DNA of 64,000 nucleotides from Rugalucina vietnamica (lineage: Eukaryota > Mollusca > Bivalvia > Lucinida > Lucinidae). The stretch is taken from the NCBI GenBank assembly GCA_964017185.1, contig OZ024876.1, positions 35,441,278 through 35,505,277 of the forward strand, in the 5' to 3' direction. Both the position numbers and the translations under genes were made by a program. The notes under the pieces were generated by a model, which saw only the letters and a list, made by a program, of their open reading frames with translations, made no database searches and was not told the origin of the DNA. The stretch's first letter is position 1, and each line of letters opens with the position of its first letter. Shown here in pieces: positions 59,845 through 64,000 of the stretch.

Positions 59845-61236
59845 TAGCTCAACTGAACCGAAGGCTCACAGGTGAGCTTATAGGATAGGCACCCGGATAG
59901 GCACCCGGCGTCCGTCCGTCGTCGTCGTCCGTCCGTCCGTCCGTCCGTCGTCCACCATTTTCAAAAATCTCTGAAATCGCTTGGCCAATCAAATCCAAAT
60001 TATATATGAAGCATCTATAGGAAGGGGGAACCAATGTGTATATAAGAAATCCAGGTCACATGACCAAGATGGCCGCCATGCCCATATATGGTAAAAACCC
60101 TTCAAAAATCTCCAGAATCGGTGGACCGATTTCAACGAAACTTAGCATAAAACATCGATGACTCAAGCACTACAATGTATATTTAAATCATGACCCTGTG
60201 ATGACCTTGACCTATTTTACGGCAAGGTCAACATAGGTCGCCCATGCATTTGAATGGGTGAACTTTAAAAATGTCATTTAATTTAAAAGTGAAAGTCTTG
60301 CAGGAAATGGACAGTAGGACTGAATATTAATGATTCTGAAAAAAATTGGACCCAGTGGCTCATATTCCCCCACCCGGGGCAATATACATGAATATCTCCA
60401 TAATATTCAAACATCTTCTCCTCTGAAACCGCTTGGTCAATCAAGGCCAAATTTTATGTGAAGCATCTATAGGAAGGGGTAACCAATGTGTATATAAATA
60501 ATCCAGGTCACTTGACCAAGATGGCCGCCATGCCCATTTATGGTAAAAACCTTTCAAAAGTCTTCTTCTCCGGAACCAGTGAACCGATTTCAACGAAACT
60601 TGGCCTGAAGTATGGATGACTCAAGAACTACAATATGTATACGGTGGCATGAAGCATCGATGGCTCAAGCACTACAATGTGTATATAAATCATGACCATG
60701 TGATGACCTTGACCTATTTTACGGCAAGGTCAACATTGGTCGCAAAAAGCATCGATGACTCAAGCACTACAATGTATATATAAATCATGACCATGTGATG
60801 ACCTTGACCTATTTTACGGCAAGGTCAACATTGGTCGCAAAAAGCATCGATGACTCAAACACTACAATGTATATATAAATCATGACCATGTGATGACCTT
60901 GAGTTATTTTTACGGCAAGGTCAACATAGATCGCCCATGCATTTGAAAGGGGAAAACTTTTAAAATGTCATTTAAAGTGAAAATCTTGCAGGAAATGGGC
61001 AGTAGGACCGAATATTAATGATACTGAAAAAATAGCACCCCAGGGGCTCATATGCCCCCACCCCGGTGCAATATACATGTATATCTCCATAATATTCAAA
61101 CATCTTCTCCTCTGAAACCGCTTGGCCAAATCAAGTCCAAATTTTATGTGAAGCATCTATAGGAAGGGGTAAACAATGTGTATATAAATAAGCCAACGAA
61201 ACTTGGCCTGAAGTATGGATGACTCAAGTACTACAA
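59845..61236 (+). repeat. AGCTCACCTGAG repeat in intron 1, left part
   Basis: TTAGCTCAACTGAACCGAAG GCTCACAGGTGAGCTTATAG, then a CGTCCGTCCGTCCG run at 59908-59952, then repeated units including three copies of a 100-bp subunit (AAGCATCGATGACTCAAGCA near 60140, 60748, 60842). Interrupted at 61236 by a foldback element. Confidence 0.85.
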
Positions 61237-61800
61237 TTTATTTTATACTTGACAGTGAAAACCAATGTATATCAAAACTTGATAAAATTGATATTTTCAT
61301 TGATATGAAATTTCACTGATATCAAATCTCACTGATATCAAAAGTCACTAGTGATTGATATCAGCCTATATCTTCACTGTAATGACGTCAGATATTTTGG
61401 ATTACTTCTGACGTTTCCATTTACTTGACGTCATTAGATAAGTCTCACTTCAGAAATTCAAACGCCTATAACTTCGTTATTTATGAACGAAAACATAAAG
61501 TGTGGGTATTCATTTTCTTAGTTAGAACGTAAGGAACAATGTGGTACCAAAATTATGTTTTCAAAAAATTTTGTTTTTGCATTTTCACCGCCTGCCTTGT
61601 GAATTGGAAAATGCCTGTGTATTGTATAAAATAAAAAGAAAATTTGCTTTTTTTCGGTGAATACCAAATATATTTCATCTCGTGAGTTGAAAACATAAAA
61701 ATTTTCACTCGTGCTGCGCACTCGTGAAAATTCTGATGTTTTCAACTCACTCGATGAAATATATTTGGTATTCACCTAAAAAAAGCAAATATCCTCTATA
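61237..61800 (-). mobile_element. 563-bp foldback element, copy 2
   Basis: Reverse complement of 13027-13589 throughout, including the TGATATCA palindromes and the 60-bp-arm hairpin with ACTCGTGCTGCGCACTCGTG. It sits cleanly inside the surrounding repeat (ATGACTCAAGTACTACAA before, GGCTCAAGTACTACAATG after). Confidence 0.88.
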
Positions 61801-63000
61801 TGTATACGGTGGCATGAAGCATCGATGGCTCAAGTACTACAATGTATATACAAATCGTGACCATATGATGACCTTGACCTATTTTACGGCGAAGTCAACT
61901 TAGGTCGCCCATGCATTTGAATGGGGAAAACGTTTAAAATGTCATTTAAAGTAAAAGCTTTGCAGGGGCAGTAGGACTAAATATTAATGATTCTGAAAAC
62001 AATTGGGCCCCAGGGGCTCAGCTGCCCCCACCCCGGGGCATTATACATGTATATTACCACAATATTCAAACATCTTCTCCCCTGAAACCACTTGGCCAAT
62101 CAGAGCCAAATTTTATGTGAAGCATCTAATCTAGGTCACATTACCAAGATGGCCGCCATGCCCATGTATCGTAAAAACCGTTCAAAAATCTTCTTCTCCG
62201 GAACCGGTGGACTGATTTCATAGAAACTTGGCATGAAGCATTGATGGCTAAAGTACTACAATGTGTGTTTAAATCATGACCCTGTGGTGACATTGACCTA
62301 TTTTACGACAATGTCAACATAGGTCGCCAATGCATTTGAATGGGGAAAACTTTTAAAAAGTCATTTGAGGTGAAAGTCTTGCAGGAAATGGGTAGTAGGA
62401 CTGAATATCAATGATTCTGGAAAAAAATGGACACACGGGCTCAACTGCGCCCACCCTGGGGCATATACATGTATATTACCATAATATTCAAACATCTTCT
62501 CCTCTGAAACCACTCGGCCAATTAAAGCCAATTTTTATGTGAAGCGTCTATAGGATGGGGGAACCAATGTATATATTAATAATCTAGGTCACATGACCAA
62601 GATAGCCGCCATGCCCATGTATGGCAAAAACCCTTCAAAATTTTTTTTCTCTAAAACAAATTGACTGATTTCAATGAAACTTGGCGTGAAGCATCGATGG
62701 CTAAAGTACTACAATGTGTATATAAACCATGACCCTGTGATAACCTTGGCCCAGTTTATGGCAAGGTCAACATGGGTTGCCTGTGCATTTGAATGGGGAA
62801 ACTGTTAAAATGTCATTTGAAGGGGAAACCTGCAGGAAATTGGCAAACAGACGGAATATTGATTATTATGAAAAAAGGAAAATGGCCCAAGGGCTTCATC
62901 TGCCCCTGCACTGGGGTTAAATACCATAAGATTCAAACATGTTTATTGGTATATGCAGCAGATCTCAGGTGAGCGCTTACAGGACTATTGGTCCTCTGGT
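61801..63000 (+). repeat. AGCTCACCTGAG repeat in intron 1, right part
   Basis: Continues with units at 61806, 62085 and 62500 (CTTCTCCTCTGAAACC, CATGACCAAGATAGCCGCC) and ends TCTCAGGTGAGCGCTTACAG GACTATTGGTCCTCTGG. Confidence 0.85.
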
Positions 63001-63051
63001 TTAAAAATTGTTATTGCTATAAAATTGACTTTTTTTTTCTTTTGAATTTTT

Positions 63052-63205
63052 TTTTACTATATTTGCTCAAAACAGATTGACAAACGAGTACCGATAATCT
63101 ACATTTTGGAACAAAAAATGCATTCTATGTAAACCCCCGTTTTTATGTAAAAACGAGATTTAAGGCGGAATACTTGTACATGGGCATGTTTTCCTGATGT
63201 TTTCT
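63052..63205 (-). mobile_element. CATCAGG/GGCGG MITE, decayed reverse copy
   Basis: GCTCAAAACAGATTGACAAA CGAGTACC ... CTACATTTTGGAACAAAAA, CCCCCGTTTTTATG and CATGGGCATGTTTTCCTGAT. Stem mostly lost. Confidence 0.65.
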
Positions 63206-63214
63206 TTCTCATAC

Positions 63215-63398
63215 GAGGGGCCGCAGTGAATTTTGGCAATGCACAGGATTCCAGAGCTTGAGGCCCTGGTTTCGATATACACCTCCGTATACGTAGTGTC
63301 CTTGGTCGGACACGTAAAGTACCCAAAAGTTCATTTGATACCAATGAAGCTTTGGCTGGGACGTTAAGGCATAACCATACAAATACAAATAAAAACCA
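63215..63398 (+). repeat. SINE-like fragment
   Basis: CAGAGCTTGAGGCCCTGGTT TCGATA (B-box-like), then the body ATACCAATGAAGCTTTGGCT GGGACGTTAAGGCATAACCA and an ACAAATACAAATAAA tail. Confidence 0.6.
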
Positions 63399-63614
63399 AA
63401 CCATAATCGTTCTTACAACTTTGCAATGTATCAGCCGTTTTCAACGCCGCAATAAAACGTAAAACATAAAGTTTTCCTATCTTTACGCCTTTATATAAAA
63501 CATGTTCACGGGAATTAAATGAGGAAACCCGCGTTGCATGAAGAAACGAAGAAATTATCCCGTGTCATTAAGTGTATATTGTCATCATCTGGCCCTTTCG
63601 TGTGTAAATTGCAG

Positions 63615-63766
63615 GACCGCGTACTGGATGGGTATTGGCCAAGACATCCAGCTGAAACCGGGGGCAAGGTATTCTATACACGCCTATATCAAACAACTGA
63701 ACAGTGCCACGAAACTATGGCAGCATTTTAGTTTCACCGCCTCTTACCACTGGTCAAAGACGGACG
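63615..63766 (+). CDS. Secreted CBM4/9-like protein, second coding exon
   Basis: Acceptor AATTGCAG|GACC, donor GGACG|GTAAAA. Joined to the first exon it reads NRTAYWMGIGQDIQLKPGAR YSIHAYIKQLN ... LWQHFSFTASYHWSKTD, the second half of the carbohydrate-binding module. The NR.AYW.G..QDI...PG..Y pattern and YIK strand are typical of CBM4/9. The protein continues beyond the window. Confidence 0.8.
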
Positions 63767-63888
63767 GTAAAATAATTGAATATTGTCAAAAATATACATG
63801 AGAATCTTTCACGAGTGGTCATTCCATATCACTTCTATGCCTGAGATGCAAAAAGTCCCAAAAAGCCTGTAATCGAAGTGTCAATTTT

Positions 63889-64000
63889 TAGCTCACCTGA
63901 GCCGTTAAGCTCACAAGGTGAGCTTTTAGGATGACCATGAACCTGCGTCCGTCCGTCCGTCCACAACTTCAACGATCTCTGAAACCGCTTGGCCAATCAA
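63889..64000 (+). repeat. AGCTCACCTGAG repeat, cut by window edge
   Basis: TTAGCTCACCTGAGCCGTTA AGCTCACAAGGTGAGC, CGTCCGTCCGTCC, ACCGCTTGGCCAATCAA. Lies in the second intron of the carbohydrate-binding gene. Confidence 0.85.

Overview
This is eukaryotic genomic DNA from an animal, most probably a bivalve mollusc. The reasons are AT-rich sequence, genes split by long introns with GT..AG borders, several non-LTR retrotransposon clades, and interspersed repeats of types I associate with bivalve genomes (elements opening with AGCTCACCTGAG, and short GAGCCGC-ended hairpin elements). The species cannot be named from the sequence.

Three host genes are recognisable. (1) The first coding exon of a peptide:N-glycanase (NGLY1) gene lies on the minus strand at 1139-1360 and encodes most of a PUB domain; the rest of the gene is left of the window. 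(2) A CCDC112 orthologue, a coiled-coil centrosome/cilium-associated protein, lies on the plus strand as 13 exons from 14827 to 47918. All splice phases agree and give 471 codons plus stop. The first coding exon is not certain; a weak candidate is at 9200-9220. (3) The first two coding exons of a secreted protein with a CBM4/9-like carbohydrate-binding module (59615-59817 and 63615-63766, plus strand) probably begin a GH10 xylanase-like gene that runs off the right edge.

Almost everything else is mobile or repetitive. 1490-7850 is a pile of LINE copies (one long RT reading frame at 1547-3520, others duplicated and broken). 8160-9110 is a dying LINE hit by a foldback repeat and then by a 415-bp LTR element (TRIM) whose LTRs carry tRNA-like polymerase III boxes. 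9303-12102 is a Mutator-like non-autonomous transposon with long inverted repeats and a 10-bp target duplication. The CCDC112 introns (14.9-47.9 kb) hold about twenty GAGCCGC elements, other small hairpin elements and long tandem arrays, many within 30 bp of an exon edge. 41388-45547 is a 4.2-kb foldback made from two facing LINE ends. 53688-57885 is a nearly intact 4.2-kb LINE with a 13-bp target duplication. The region from 59845 on is mostly AGCTCACCTGAG-type repeat filling the introns of the carbohydrate-binding gene.

No operon-like logic links the three genes. The main interest is in the mobile elements: the TRIM with polymerase III-like LTRs, the foldbacks, and small elements packed against splice sites.
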